Source of the DNA: Candidatus Babeliales bacterium
GTDB taxonomy: Bacteria > Babelota > Babeliae > Babelales > CAIQNR01
Assembly: GCA_021735725.1 (NCBI GenBank)
Contig: JAIPGS010000003.1
Span: forward strand, 1-31,056
Direction: 5' to 3'
Length of the DNA stretch: 31,056 nt
Below, one piece after another: positions 16,079 to 23,319 of the stretch. The position numbers and the translations under genes are program-made. The notes under the pieces are model-generated. The model saw only the letters and a program-made list of their open reading frames with translations. It was not told where the DNA came from and made no database searches. Each line of letters starts with the position of its first letter. Position 1 is the first letter of the stretch.

Positions 16079-16165
16079 TGGTGCCGAAGGAGGGATTCGA
16101 ACCCCCACAGGATTTCTCCCACAGCCACCTCAAGGCTGCGTGTCTACCAGTTCCACCACTCCGGC
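16079..16165 (-). tRNA. tRNA-Leu (anticodon GAG)
   Basis: Minus-strand class II tRNA with a long variable arm. The acceptor stem is GCCGGAG/CTTCGGC with a G-T and an A-T pair, the anticodon stem is CAGCC/GGCTG around TTGAGGT giving GAG (Leu), and there is a GGGTTCGAATCCC T arm and encoded CCA at 16081-16079. It lies about 110 bases upstream of secD. Plus-strand open frames over this gene are the familiar false translations of tRNA-Leu. Confidence 0.96.
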
Positions 16166-16254
16166 TTTATTTCAAAATGTCGTTAAGCAAAATTTATCAG
16201 ATTTTTTGCATCTTATCAAACTTGTTCATTAAATTCTTTGAATATAAAACAAAT

Positions 16255-16289
16255 AAAAAAGGGCAGCTTTAAAAACTACCCTTTTTTTT
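16255..16289 (-). terminator. Rho-independent terminator after the coiled-coil gene
   Basis: AAAAAAGGGTAG and CTGCCCTTTTTT (minus strand) pair around a nine-base loop, with a T run on the far side. It follows the stop of the coiled-coil gene by 15 bases. The A-T-rich stem base means it could act in both directions. Confidence 0.82.
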
Positions 16290-16304
16290 ATTCATATAAT
16301 TCAA

Positions 16305-18023
16305 TTATAAATCAGCAAGAAGATCTTGGTCAATGTGTTGCACTTCATGTTCAACCGCATCTTTATCTGTCTCAATATCATCAAGAAGATCATCTTCATC
16401 AATATGCAATGTATCGCTTATTGCTTCTGCTTTCTTTTCCAAATATTCTGCGCCTTCATGAACTTTTTCTTGTACATACGCAGCGCCATCTTTTACTTTT
16501 TCTTCAACATACTTAACAGCATCTTCTGTTTCATCTTCAATAAATTGAGCACCATCAGCAACAGATTTTTTTATTTTTTCCTCTAAAACATGTGCAGATT
16601 TTTCAACATCTTCAGAAATTGTTTTAACTTCTTCTTTTACTTTTTCTGCTCTATCTTGCACCTTATGCTCTGCTCCATCTACTTTTTTTCCAGCTGTCGC
16701 AAATAATTCTTTTACTTTTATAACAATTGGATTAAAAAAGTTTTGTAAAGAAGTTGCCACAGATGTTAGATGCTCTCTTAATGAACTAAAAAATCCTTTT
16801 ACCGATTGAATGATTTTTTCAATAAAACCAACTTCATGTGCTGTTTCCTCTTTTTTTTGCTTTCTTCGTTCAATTTCTTTTTGACGTTCCTCTTTTAATT
16901 CTGCTTGTTTTCGCTCAAGTTCTTCATCTTCAGCCTCAAAAATATGAGCTTCTTTTTTAAGATCCAAACCAGAATTTTTAAGCGTTTCAAGTTGAGCAGC
17001 AATACCACGAGTATGATCATGTGCCGATTTAAGCATCTGATCAAAATAAGTAGCAAAAGGCCCAACAAGATATTGATGTACTTTATTTACATCTTCCAAT
17101 AACCCTTTAGTATCATAATATTGTTTACGTGCTTCTTTATCGCTCAGTTCACGCGCAACATCACGAGAAATAGTCCATACTTCTTGCATGTACTTATTAC
17201 ATACATCAACTTGTTGAAATACAACTTCAAGTGCATCATAAATTTTGCGATCTAATTCTTGTACTGATTTAATATCTTCTCTCAGCTGTTCAAGCGCTCG
17301 TTGTGAACTTTTTACTCTTTCTAAAAATGCTCGTTCTTTTTTATCAAGATATCCTTGATCTTCTTTTTCTTTTTCAATAATTTGTAAAGCATAGTCTAAA
17401 ATATCTTGAAATGGTCCTTGTTCTAATCCTATTTTTTGATAAAACATATCAAATTCTTTATCTACATCACTTTGTTTTTCAAAAAATTTCATTCTTAATG
17501 TCATTACTTTATTAAAAGCTTCTTGAATTTCTGAATACACATCTTGAATTTTTTTCCACCAGTAATTTTTAAAAACCCAATTACCACTTGTTGATTGTGT
17601 ATCAACAGTATCAAGAACATCTTTATTTTCTTCTTTTTCTTCTTCAGTAAGACCCTCTTCTTGAGTAAGACCCTTTTCTTGTATATCTTTTACTTCTTCT
17701 TTTTTTAAAGAAGTATTTTTTGAATCCACTGGTTGAGGCATTGAATCTTTAGAAACAACAGGAAGAAGAGCTTCTGCTTCTTTTTCAGCAGGAACAGGTG
17801 ATTGTAGAGGTACATCTTTAACAGGTTCATCTTCTTTTATTTTTTCAGGAGTAGGTTCTAAAGCAGGAGTTGACGTATGTTCTTTAGTTACTTCATTTTC
17901 AGAAACTAAAGGTGAAGTTTGTTCTAACGCAGGATCATCACTAGATACTGGTTTTTCAGCAGAACAAACCCCACCAATTATATTCATCATATAAAAAAAT
18001 AGCACTCGCTTTTTTACATTCAT
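16305..18023 (-). CDS. Large exported coiled-coil protein with LEA-like C-terminal repeats
   Basis: A 572-residue protein of unknown function. It has a signal peptide (about 1-22, with VCSAEK at the likely cleavage region), then a Pro/Glu/Lys/Thr-rich disordered stretch to about residue 145. A long helical middle follows (about 150-400), ending in the very charged LKEERQKEIERRKQKKEE. The last 130 residues contain amphipathic near-11-residue repeats such as VEEKVKDGAAYVQEKVHEGA, reminiscent of LEA and apolipoprotein-like helices. A cysteine sits in GGVC, but a Val at -1 makes a lipobox doubtful. The start has an AGGGGAG site. It lies 29 bases after the split-barrel gene, so it may share a transcript with hemW. 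A structural or surface role is plausible but not shown. Confidence 0.72.
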   Translation of the reverse strand: MNVKKRVLFFYMMNIIGGVCSAEKPVSSDDPALEQTSPLVSENEVTKEHTSTPALEPTPEKIKEDEPVKDVPLQSPVPAEKEAEALLPVVSKDSMPQPVDSKNTSLKKEEVKDIQEKGLTQEEGLTEEEKEENKDVLDTVDTQSTSGNWVFKNYWWKKIQDVYSEIQEAFNKVMTLRMKFFEKQSDVDKEFDMFYQKIGLEQGPFQDILDYALQIIEKEKEDQGYLDKKERAFLERVKSSQRALEQLREDIKSVQELDRKIYDALEVVFQQVDVCNKYMQEVWTISRDVARELSDKEARKQYYDTKGLLEDVNKVHQYLVGPFATYFDQMLKSAHDHTRGIAAQLETLKNSGLDLKKEAHIFEAEDEELERKQAELKEERQKEIERRKQKKEETAHEVGFIEKIIQSVKGFFSSLREHLTSVATSLQNFFNPIVIKVKELFATAGKKVDGAEHKVQDRAEKVKEEVKTISEDVEKSAHVLEEKIKKSVADGAQFIEDETEDAVKYVEEKVKDGAAYVQEKVHEGAEYLEKKAEAISDTLHIDEDDLLDDIETDKDAVEHEVQHIDQDLLADL

Positions 18024-18052
18024 ACTCTTACTCCCCTTGCTTCCACTTCTAC

Positions 18053-18514
18053 TTAAAGTGTTTCTGCAAGACTTTTTAATTCTTGTAACAAACTCTTTGA
18101 TAATTCTTCAGCTTCCCATGAAGTATAACTCCAACGAACGCCAGATTCAACTTTCATAAGAACAGAACGATCACTCTTAATATCGATAATATCAACGCGA
18201 ACAACATTGATCAATGGATGGACACTAGAAGGTGCGCGAACCACACCTGCACGGCCTAAAACACTATACGCAACATTGCCTTCATCCATAAAACAAAGCA
18301 TAATTTTTTTCTGCCATACCATATTATGATATCCTGCATGATCCTTATGAATAGAAAGCAAAATTGCTTCAGATCCTTTAGGAAAAATACATTGCAATGG
18401 TGTTGTATGTGGCAAACCTTTTTCTGAAAAAGTAGCAAGCACTGCAACAGTTTTACCTTTTTTTAATACTTCAATTAAATCTTCTGGTAACTTCACACCT
18501 ACATGTTTAGCCAT
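18053..18514 (-). CDS. Pyridoxamine 5'-phosphate oxidase-like split-barrel (FMN-type) protein
   Basis: A 153-residue protein with the six-stranded split-barrel pattern: GKTVAVLATFSEKGLPHTTPLQCIF, ILLSIHKDHAGYHNMVWQKKIMLCFMD, then YSVLGRAGVVR. Members bind FMN or F420 and reduce various substrates, or bind heme; the exact substrate cannot be told. GTG at 18529 would give five more residues, but the ATG at 18514 is preferred because it follows a GGAG site, and MAKHVGVKLPEDL is a more normal start. It follows hemW by 49 bases in the same direction. A link with heme handling is tempting but unproven. Confidence 0.75.
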   Translation of the reverse strand: MAKHVGVKLPEDLIEVLKKGKTVAVLATFSEKGLPHTTPLQCIFPKGSEAILLSIHKDHAGYHNMVWQKKIMLCFMDEGNVAYSVLGRAGVVRAPSSVHPLINVVRVDIIDIKSDRSVLMKVESGVRWSYTSWEAEELSKSLLQELKSLAETL

Positions 18515-18563
18515 AAAAATACACTCCACATCTGTTTAAAATTAATTATAATTATCTTATCTT

Positions 18564-19718
18564 TTACCGTAATAATCTTACAGCAATTTCATTTTCAATT
18601 GCTAAAGACATTTTAGAAAGGTATATATTTTCTGCATCAGTACGTAAAAATTTCTCTTTTTCCAATTCATGAACTGCCGCTAAAAATTTTTCACTTTCAT
18701 GTTCTTTCATTCCTTCAAGAATATCTTGTATCTTGACCCCACTTCGTCTTCTTAGTCCCAACATTAAACGCTCAAGGCGTATTTGCTGCAGTGTTAAAGA
18801 TTCCGATACAGCTACAATTGGTTCATGTGTTGTAACACTTTTACAATACCGCTCTAAATTTTTCATATTCTCAAATCTTAATTCTCCATCAAATGAACAT
18901 GCCCCAACCCCAAACCCTTTATAAGGTTTTCTTTCCCAATACACTTGGTTATGAAGAGACTCATGCCCTGCCTTTGCAAAGCTCGAAACTTCATACTGCC
19001 CAAACCCATGATCTGCAAAAGTATCAACAGTCCAATAATACAAATCAACCACTGCGTCATCTTCAGGCAACGCAAATTCATTTTTCTTAAGTCTGGTATA
19101 AAGAGGAGTATTTTCATGAATCGATAAAAAATACATAGAAACATGTTTAATAGGCCACGTTACCAATTCTTGTATCATTTCTTTCCACTCTTCATCTGTT
19201 ACCCCAGGCAATCCAATAATCACATCAACAGACACTGTTTCTATCTCGTTTCCAGTCCAACGCAAAAGTTGCCTTACATCAGAAGCTTTTTGCGGACGAT
19301 TTAATCTTCTTAAAACAGTATCGTTTAAACTCTGAACTCCGATACTTACTCGTGTAATTCCTGCTTCTTTCCATACTGCAATTTGTTCTTGTTCAACTGT
19401 CCCTGGATTAGCTTCAAGAGTCATTTCAGAGAGGTTTTTCATAGTAAAGCTACTTTTTAGTATAGCAGACATGTCAAGTAACAGCCTATTTGGCCACGTA
19501 GAAGGAGTCCCTCCGCCAATATACACTGTTTCAATAATAAGTTTTTCAGGACATTGTGCTGCAAAATCTTTAATTTCTTTCATTAAAGCATTATGATACT
19601 GTTCCATAAAAGCATCTTGACCAACAAAAGCCACAAAAGGACAAAAATGACACCGATAAGGGCAAAAAGGCCAATGAATGTATAAGGAACGAGTATCGGC
19701 AGCATAATTATAGTTCAC
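18564..19718 (-). CDS. hemW: HemW-like radical SAM protein (coproporphyrinogen-III-oxidase-like)
   Basis: HemW is thought to be a heme chaperone and is related to the oxygen-independent coproporphyrinogen oxidase HemN. The 384-residue product has SLYIHWPFCPYRCHFC with the CxxxCxxC iron-sulphur motif that binds SAM, then VYIGGGTPS, LEANPGT, RVSIGVQSLND and LPGVTDEEW. All are typical, as is the C-terminal HemN domain (LERLMLGLRRRSGV). HemW normally reads CDF after the last Cys, here CPF. GTG at 19718 is preferred to the TTG at 19730 because GAGGA lies directly between them at ribosome-binding distance. A good promoter candidate lies at 19755-19783. No other heme gene is in the window. Confidence 0.88.
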   Translation of the reverse strand: MNYNYAADTRSLYIHWPFCPYRCHFCPFVAFVGQDAFMEQYHNALMKEIKDFAAQCPEKLIIETVYIGGGTPSTWPNRLLLDMSAILKSSFTMKNLSEMTLEANPGTVEQEQIAVWKEAGITRVSIGVQSLNDTVLRRLNRPQKASDVRQLLRWTGNEIETVSVDVIIGLPGVTDEEWKEMIQELVTWPIKHVSMYFLSIHENTPLYTRLKKNEFALPEDDAVVDLYYWTVDTFADHGFGQYEVSSFAKAGHESLHNQVYWERKPYKGFGVGACSFDGELRFENMKNLERYCKSVTTHEPIVAVSESLTLQQIRLERLMLGLRRRSGVKIQDILEGMKEHESEKFLAAVHELEKEKFLRTDAENIYLSKMSLAIENEIAVRLLR

Positions 19719-19754
19719 AAAAATCCTCAAAATAAGCTTTGTTAAAGATGTATT

Positions 19755-19783
19755 AGAATACCTGACTATTTCATTTCATTCAA
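19755..19783 (-). promoter_or_regulatory. Candidate promoter of hemW
   Basis: On the minus strand TTGAAT (19783-19778) and TATTCT (19760-19755) are 17 bases apart, 36 bases before the chosen GTG start. Box quality and spacing are both good for a sigma-70-type promoter, and it separates the hemW unit from the DUF58/DUF4381 unit. Confidence 0.55.
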
Positions 19784-19816
19784 TCTCTATCTTTTATCTT
19801 AGCTTAAAGATCTCTC

Positions 19817-19900
19817 TCATCTCTTTTTAGTACCTGTTTTTCTTAAAAAGAAAGGAAGAATAAAAGGATTGCCTTTAGAATCAATAAAAAATACGTCTTT
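19817..19900 (-). other. In-frame open extension after the DUF4381-like stop codon
   Basis: Directly after the TAA at 19903-19901 the same frame stays open for 27 codons, reading KDVFFIDSKGNP then FILPFFLRKTGTKKR, and ends in TGA at 19819-19817. The composition is protein-like, but no start codon or ribosome-binding site precedes it. It could be readthrough, a recently shortened C terminus or chance. See the matching finding. Confidence 0.35.
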
Positions 19901-20392
19901 TTATACCTTTTTTTCTTGGTTTATAATTTTAAAACTTATCAATAAAGCATTATCCATTTGCTCTTTAGCTACATTTTGATGTGCAAATTTAATGAATGTT
20001 ACCCCTTGTAAAATCTGTTTTATATGATCAATAGTAGCTTCTGGAATCTTACTATTTTTTGTAATTTCTTGTAACAATTCAGTATCTGTTGCTCCCACAA
20101 CATTAATCTTATAAACAGCGTATAAATACTGTTTTAAAATAGTTGTGAGTTGAATATAAAATTCTTTAGAATCATCTGTTTTTGATTTTTTAAGTAATTG
20201 TAATGCATTATACGCTTCTTCATGTACTGAAAGTTTTGGAACAGTTTTAGTCATACAATAAAGTCGATAACTAATTCCTATTATAAGAAAGATACAAATA
20301 GTAATAACACTATATATAAACCATTTCTGTAGCCACCACGGATTATAAGAAATATCATAAATATCTAAAATTTCTAGTTCTTGATTATTCAT
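19901..20392 (-). CDS. DUF4381-like single-pass membrane protein
   Basis: A 163-residue protein. One membrane segment (about 25-45, WFIYSVITICIFLIIGISYR) follows a short aromatic N terminus with YNPWWLQKW. The soluble part contains AYNALQLLKKS, FYIQLTTILKQYLYAVY and ATDTELLQ, a pattern seen in DUF4381 proteins of MoxR-DUF58-DUF4381-VWA operons. Their role is poorly known; these operons are linked to envelope or metal-related quality control. The ATG at 20392 is preferred to 20398 because AAGGA is five bases upstream of it and too close to the other. It lies 14 bases after the DUF58 gene. The frame continues for 27 codons past the stop, which is unusual. Confidence 0.68.
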   Translation of the reverse strand: MNNQELEILDIYDISYNPWWLQKWFIYSVITICIFLIIGISYRLYCMTKTVPKLSVHEEAYNALQLLKKSKTDDSKEFYIQLTTILKQYLYAVYKINVVGATDTELLQEITKNSKIPEATIDHIKQILQGVTFIKFAHQNVAKEQMDNALLISFKIINQEKKV

Positions 20393-20406
20393 ATACATCC
20401 TTTTTT

Positions 20407-21267
20407 TTAATACATCATTCGTCGTTTAAAAAACCTAATAATATCACCTACAAATGGTCTGCTTACAGAAATATCCATTACTTCAACACCACATCTCCTT
20501 AAAAGCGATTCTGTTTCTTTATGATGTTTTTGTAAAAATTTTGAAATATCAGAAGAACTTGTTTTTAAAATTGCATGTTCTCCTGTTTCAGGATCTTGAA
20601 CAGGCAAAAAACCAAAGGGAGGAAGTGTAATTTCACGCGGATCATTACAACGAACAGCAACAACGTCATGCTGACGAGAAACTATTTTTAAAAGATTTTC
20701 ATACCCATCATCAAAAAAATCCGAAATAATAAAAACAATAGATTTTTGTTTTTGCACATCAATTAATCGTTTTAAAGCGTTTTGTAAAGATGTTTTACCA
20801 ACTCCTTGGTGGGTAAAAAAATGCTCCATCAAATGATGAATATGTTCTCTACCTCGTTTAGGTGCAAACATTTTTGTTACTTCTTCAGAAAACAATAATG
20901 CTCCAATATGGTCTTTCCCGCAATCAGCAACAAGCGCTAAAACACTTGCAACCTGAGCAATAACTTCTGATTTTAACTGATCAGTAGAACCAAACATTGT
21001 TGATCCAGAAGTATCTACCAATAACATAATATTTCTATTTCGTTCTTCAATATACTGTTTTACAAGTATTTTTCCTGAACGAGCAGTTGCGTTCCAATCA
21101 ATAAAACGAATATCGTCCCCTTGTTGATATTCTCTTATCTGATCAAATTCCATCCCGCTTCCTTTTTGCGCAGATGAATAATCACCAATTAAAGAACCAC
21201 TCAGTAACCGACGAGTTTGAATTTCGATATGTTTGATTTTCTGCAAAACATCTTTACTCAACTTCAT
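20407..21267 (-). CDS. DUF58-family protein with a vWA-like fold
   Basis: A 286-residue cytoplasmic protein with the DUF58 hallmarks: GDYSSAQKGSGMEFDQIREYQ, GDDIRFIDWNATARSG and a following vWA-type domain. The metal site motif DTSGSTMF (DxSxS) and SIVFIISDFFDDG are present. DUF58 proteins usually accompany a MoxR ATPase and vWA membrane proteins (BatA/BatB-like). Here the DUF4381-like gene follows, but no moxR or BatA-type gene lies alongside: serS is upstream and hemW downstream. The gene starts 15 bases after serS ends, so all three may be cotranscribed. Function in this organism is inferred only from the family. Confidence 0.88.
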   Translation of the reverse strand: MKLSKDVLQKIKHIEIQTRRLLSGSLIGDYSSAQKGSGMEFDQIREYQQGDDIRFIDWNATARSGKILVKQYIEERNRNIMLLVDTSGSTMFGSTDQLKSEVIAQVASVLALVADCGKDHIGALLFSEEVTKMFAPKRGREHIHHLMEHFFTHQGVGKTSLQNALKRLIDVQKQKSIVFIISDFFDDGYENLLKIVSRQHDVVAVRCNDPREITLPPFGFLPVQDPETGEHAILKTSSSDISKFLQKHHKETESLLRRCGVEVMDISVSRPFVGDIIRFFKRRMMY

Positions 21268-21282
21268 AGACTCACCTTTTTT

Positions 21283-22515
21283 TTAGAACATTTCGTTTTT
21301 AAGGACCTCAGGCAATGCGATAGTTCCATCAGCCTGTTGATAGGTTTCCATTAATGCAACCATTAAACGAGGCAATGCTAAAGAAGATGCATTTAATGTA
21401 TGTACTAATTGTGTTTTTTCATCTTGACTATCACGATAACGAATTTTACCACGACGTGATTGAAAATCTGTACAATTACTTGCAGAAGAAACTTCATAAT
21501 AACGATTTTGTCCAGGAAGCCACACTTCAATATCATATGTTTTAGCTGACTGGAAGGAACAATCTTGTGCCGCAAGAAGACTAACACGATAGTGCAATCC
21601 TAATTTTTTTAATATTGTTTCTGCACAATCAACCATTTCTTCTAATGTTTCTTCTGATTTTTCTGGTCTTGAAATAGCAAACAATTCAACTTTTTCAAAT
21701 TGATGAATACGAATTAATCCGCGTTCTATTTTTCCATAATTTCCAGCCTCACGTCTAAAACAACTTGTCCATGATGTCATTTTTAGAGGAAGATCTGTTC
21801 CTGCAATAATTTCATCACGATATAAATTTGCAAGACATACTTCGGAAGTTGGAATTAAATATAAATTATCTTCTGGAACAGAAAATACTTCTTCTTTAAA
21901 TTTTGGAAAATTTCCTGAAACAGTTAATGTTTCTTCATTTGCAACATACGGTGGAATAACTGGTTCAAATCCTTGACGGCTATTATTTTTAAGCATAAAC
22001 ATTGCAAGGCCGTACATCATTTTAACAGCTTCACCTTGATAAAAAATAAAATTAGAAGCGGCCATTTTTGTTGCAGCTTCTAAATTAAACCATTTATTTT
22101 GTTCACCTAATTCTAAATGATTTTTAATAGGAAAAGAAAATGTCGGTTTTACACCATATTCTCTTACTACAACATTTTCTTCTTTATCTCCTAATGGAAC
22201 ATCTTCAAAAGGAATGTTTGGACATGATAAAGCAATTTCTTTAAAAGCTTTTTCTATTTGTTCTTGTTCTTGTTCTTGAGCTTTTAAATCTTTACCAACG
22301 GCAATGGAAGCTTCTCGTAATTCTGAAGTTACACCTGATTTTGCCTGACTAGCAAGATCATTTTTTTTCTGCCGCAATGCTTCAACTAAAGCTTTTACAT
22401 CACGAACTTTTACATCTAATTCTAATAATTTTTTAATATCAAAATCCGGAGATTTTCTTTTAATAAGCTGTCCAAACTTTTCTGGATGCTCACGCAGAAG
22501 TGCCATATCTATCAT
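21283..22515 (-). CDS. serS: Seryl-tRNA synthetase
   Basis: Charges tRNA-Ser (and selenocysteine tRNA where present) with serine. The 410-residue class II enzyme has the N-terminal antiparallel coiled-coil arm (about 25-105, with ALVEALRQKKNDL). Next come NLEAATKMAASNFIFYQGEAVKM, TSEVCLANLYRDEI, motif 2 as CFRREAGNYGK and HQFEKVE, and motif 3 as SLALPRLMVALMETYQQADG, with YEVSSASNCTDFQSRR before it. Motif 3 differs slightly from the common GLAVGR form. Length is normal (about 425). The start at 22515 fits MIDMALLREHPE, the usual SerS opening. It is followed closely by DUF58. A TATAAT box lies upstream at 22556-22561 without a clear -35. Confidence 0.96.
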   Translation of the reverse strand: MIDMALLREHPEKFGQLIKRKSPDFDIKKLLELDVKVRDVKALVEALRQKKNDLASQAKSGVTSELREASIAVGKDLKAQEQEQEQIEKAFKEIALSCPNIPFEDVPLGDKEENVVVREYGVKPTFSFPIKNHLELGEQNKWFNLEAATKMAASNFIFYQGEAVKMMYGLAMFMLKNNSRQGFEPVIPPYVANEETLTVSGNFPKFKEEVFSVPEDNLYLIPTSEVCLANLYRDEIIAGTDLPLKMTSWTSCFRREAGNYGKIERGLIRIHQFEKVELFAISRPEKSEETLEEMVDCAETILKKLGLHYRVSLLAAQDCSFQSAKTYDIEVWLPGQNRYYEVSSASNCTDFQSRRGKIRYRDSQDEKTQLVHTLNASSLALPRLMVALMETYQQADGTIALPEVLKNEMF

Positions 22516-22555
22516 GATTGTTTACCTGGTATTGGGTTACAAAGTCTTATTTTGC

Positions 22556-22561
22556 ATTATA
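22556..22561 (-). promoter_or_regulatory. Candidate -10 box of serS
   Basis: A perfect TATAAT on the minus strand lies 41 bases before the serS ATG and downstream of the HU terminator, the right place for a serS promoter. No convincing -35 box is seen at 16-18 bases. Confidence 0.35.
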
Positions 22562-22588
22562 GAGAGTAACTAACTTTCATATTTTTGT

Positions 22589-22613
22589 AAAAAAAAAGGC
22601 CCCGAGAGACCTT
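22589..22613 (-). terminator. Rho-independent terminator after the HU gene
   Basis: On the minus strand AAGGTC and GGCCTT pair (one T-G pair) around TCTCGG, followed by a run of eight or more T. It lies 75 bases downstream of the HU stop codon and upstream of the serS -10 box. Confidence 0.78.
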
Positions 22614-22687
22614 CTTTGTATGTATGAGTTAATGCTTATTTTCATGATAGTAAATCGTTTAACGAAATACCGCCACAACAAATAATG

Positions 22688-22966
22688 TTACGCTAATTTG
22701 ATAAGTTCACGTAACCGTTTTCCTGGTTTAAAACGAGGAACACTTACTTCTGGCAAATCAATACGCTCTTTAGTTGCAGGATTAATACCCTTGCGAGCAG
22801 GACGACGAGATACCCAGTATGTTCCAAATCCAGTCAAGGCAACTTTATCGCCTTTTCTTAATGTACGTTCAATAATACGGATTAAGGAATCAAGAACACG
22901 TGAAACATCTTTTTTACTAAAAGTTGTTTCTTCACTTAAAGAATTAATTAATTCACTTTTGTTCAT
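22688..22966 (-). CDS. hup: HU-family DNA-binding protein
   Basis: A 92-residue histone-like protein that bends and compacts DNA as a dimer. It starts MNKSELINSLSEET, then has KKDVSRVLDSLI, the GFGTYWVSRRPARKGINPAT stretch of the beta arm, and PRFKPGKRLREL at the C terminus. These are all hallmarks of HU/IHF. The proline at the arm tip (NPAT) that intercalates DNA is present. The start has a GGAGG site six bases upstream. The promoter candidate upstream is TTGACA-16-TAGGAT at 23049-23076, and a terminator follows. HU rather than IHF is preferred from length and the single-gene setting. Confidence 0.95.
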   Translation of the reverse strand: MNKSELINSLSEETTFSKKDVSRVLDSLIRIIERTLRKGDKVALTGFGTYWVSRRPARKGINPATKERIDLPEVSVPRFKPGKRLRELIKLA

Positions 22967-23048
22967 TAATTATCCTCCCATGGTAAAAATGGTTAAAACA
23001 CTGCACCTCAATACATTCTCTCTTTTTTTATACAGCAATACTCACTCA

Positions 23049-23076
23049 ATCCTAAATCCTTTTTTTTGTTTGTCAA
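23049..23076 (-). promoter_or_regulatory. Candidate promoter of the HU gene
   Basis: On the minus strand a perfect TTGACA (23076-23071) and TAGGAT (23054-23049) are 16 bases apart, 82 bases before the HU start codon. An A-rich spacer is present. Confidence 0.5.
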
Positions 23077-23229
23077 CATAAAAACAGCCTTATTTAGCAT
23101 CTTTCTGCTTTGTAGAAAAGAAACAAGAAATTGATAATAACGGCCCACAAGTATTATAGCGTTATTTAAGACAAATAAATCAGATTTTAAAAAATTTTAA
23201 GGCGCCATTCAAAAGAAGTCATAAAATCA

Positions 23230-23259
23230 TTGAAAAACCTCTTCTAGATTTGGTATCCT
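23230..23259 (+). promoter_or_regulatory. Candidate promoter of the effector-like gene
   Basis: TTGAAA (23230-23235) and TATCCT (23254-23259) are 18 bases apart, 60 bases before the ATG at 23320. The same -10 word, TATCCT, occurs in the candidate promoter of the secreted protein at 28927. Confidence 0.45.
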
Positions 23260-23319
23260 AAAAAATAAGAGCACATAAGCTTAAATGGTTTTAATTAAAA
23301 AGGTTAAACGGAGAACATT

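Larger units (their letters stand above)
22967..23319. other. Divergent intergenic region between HU and the effector candidate
   Basis: 353 bases without a gene, holding the promoters of two divergent genes. Nearest HU is the TTGACA/TAGGAT pair on the minus strand. Nearest the plus-strand gene is TTGAAA/TATCCT; a second plus-strand candidate, TTGATA with TTATAG 17 bases later, lies near 23131-23160. No RNA structure, repeat or small open frame with a ribosome-binding site was recognised in the remainder. Confidence 0.6.

Noticed and set aside
15912..16272. Three overlapping plus-strand open frames over tRNA-Leu
   Set aside because: Peptides such as RRRDSNPHR are the familiar false translation of a class II tRNA gene; no ribosome-binding site or family supports them.
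22698..23081. Plus-strand frame of 127 codons opposite HU
   Set aside because: It mirrors the HU coding sequence, which is unmistakable on the minus strand; no start signal was seen.
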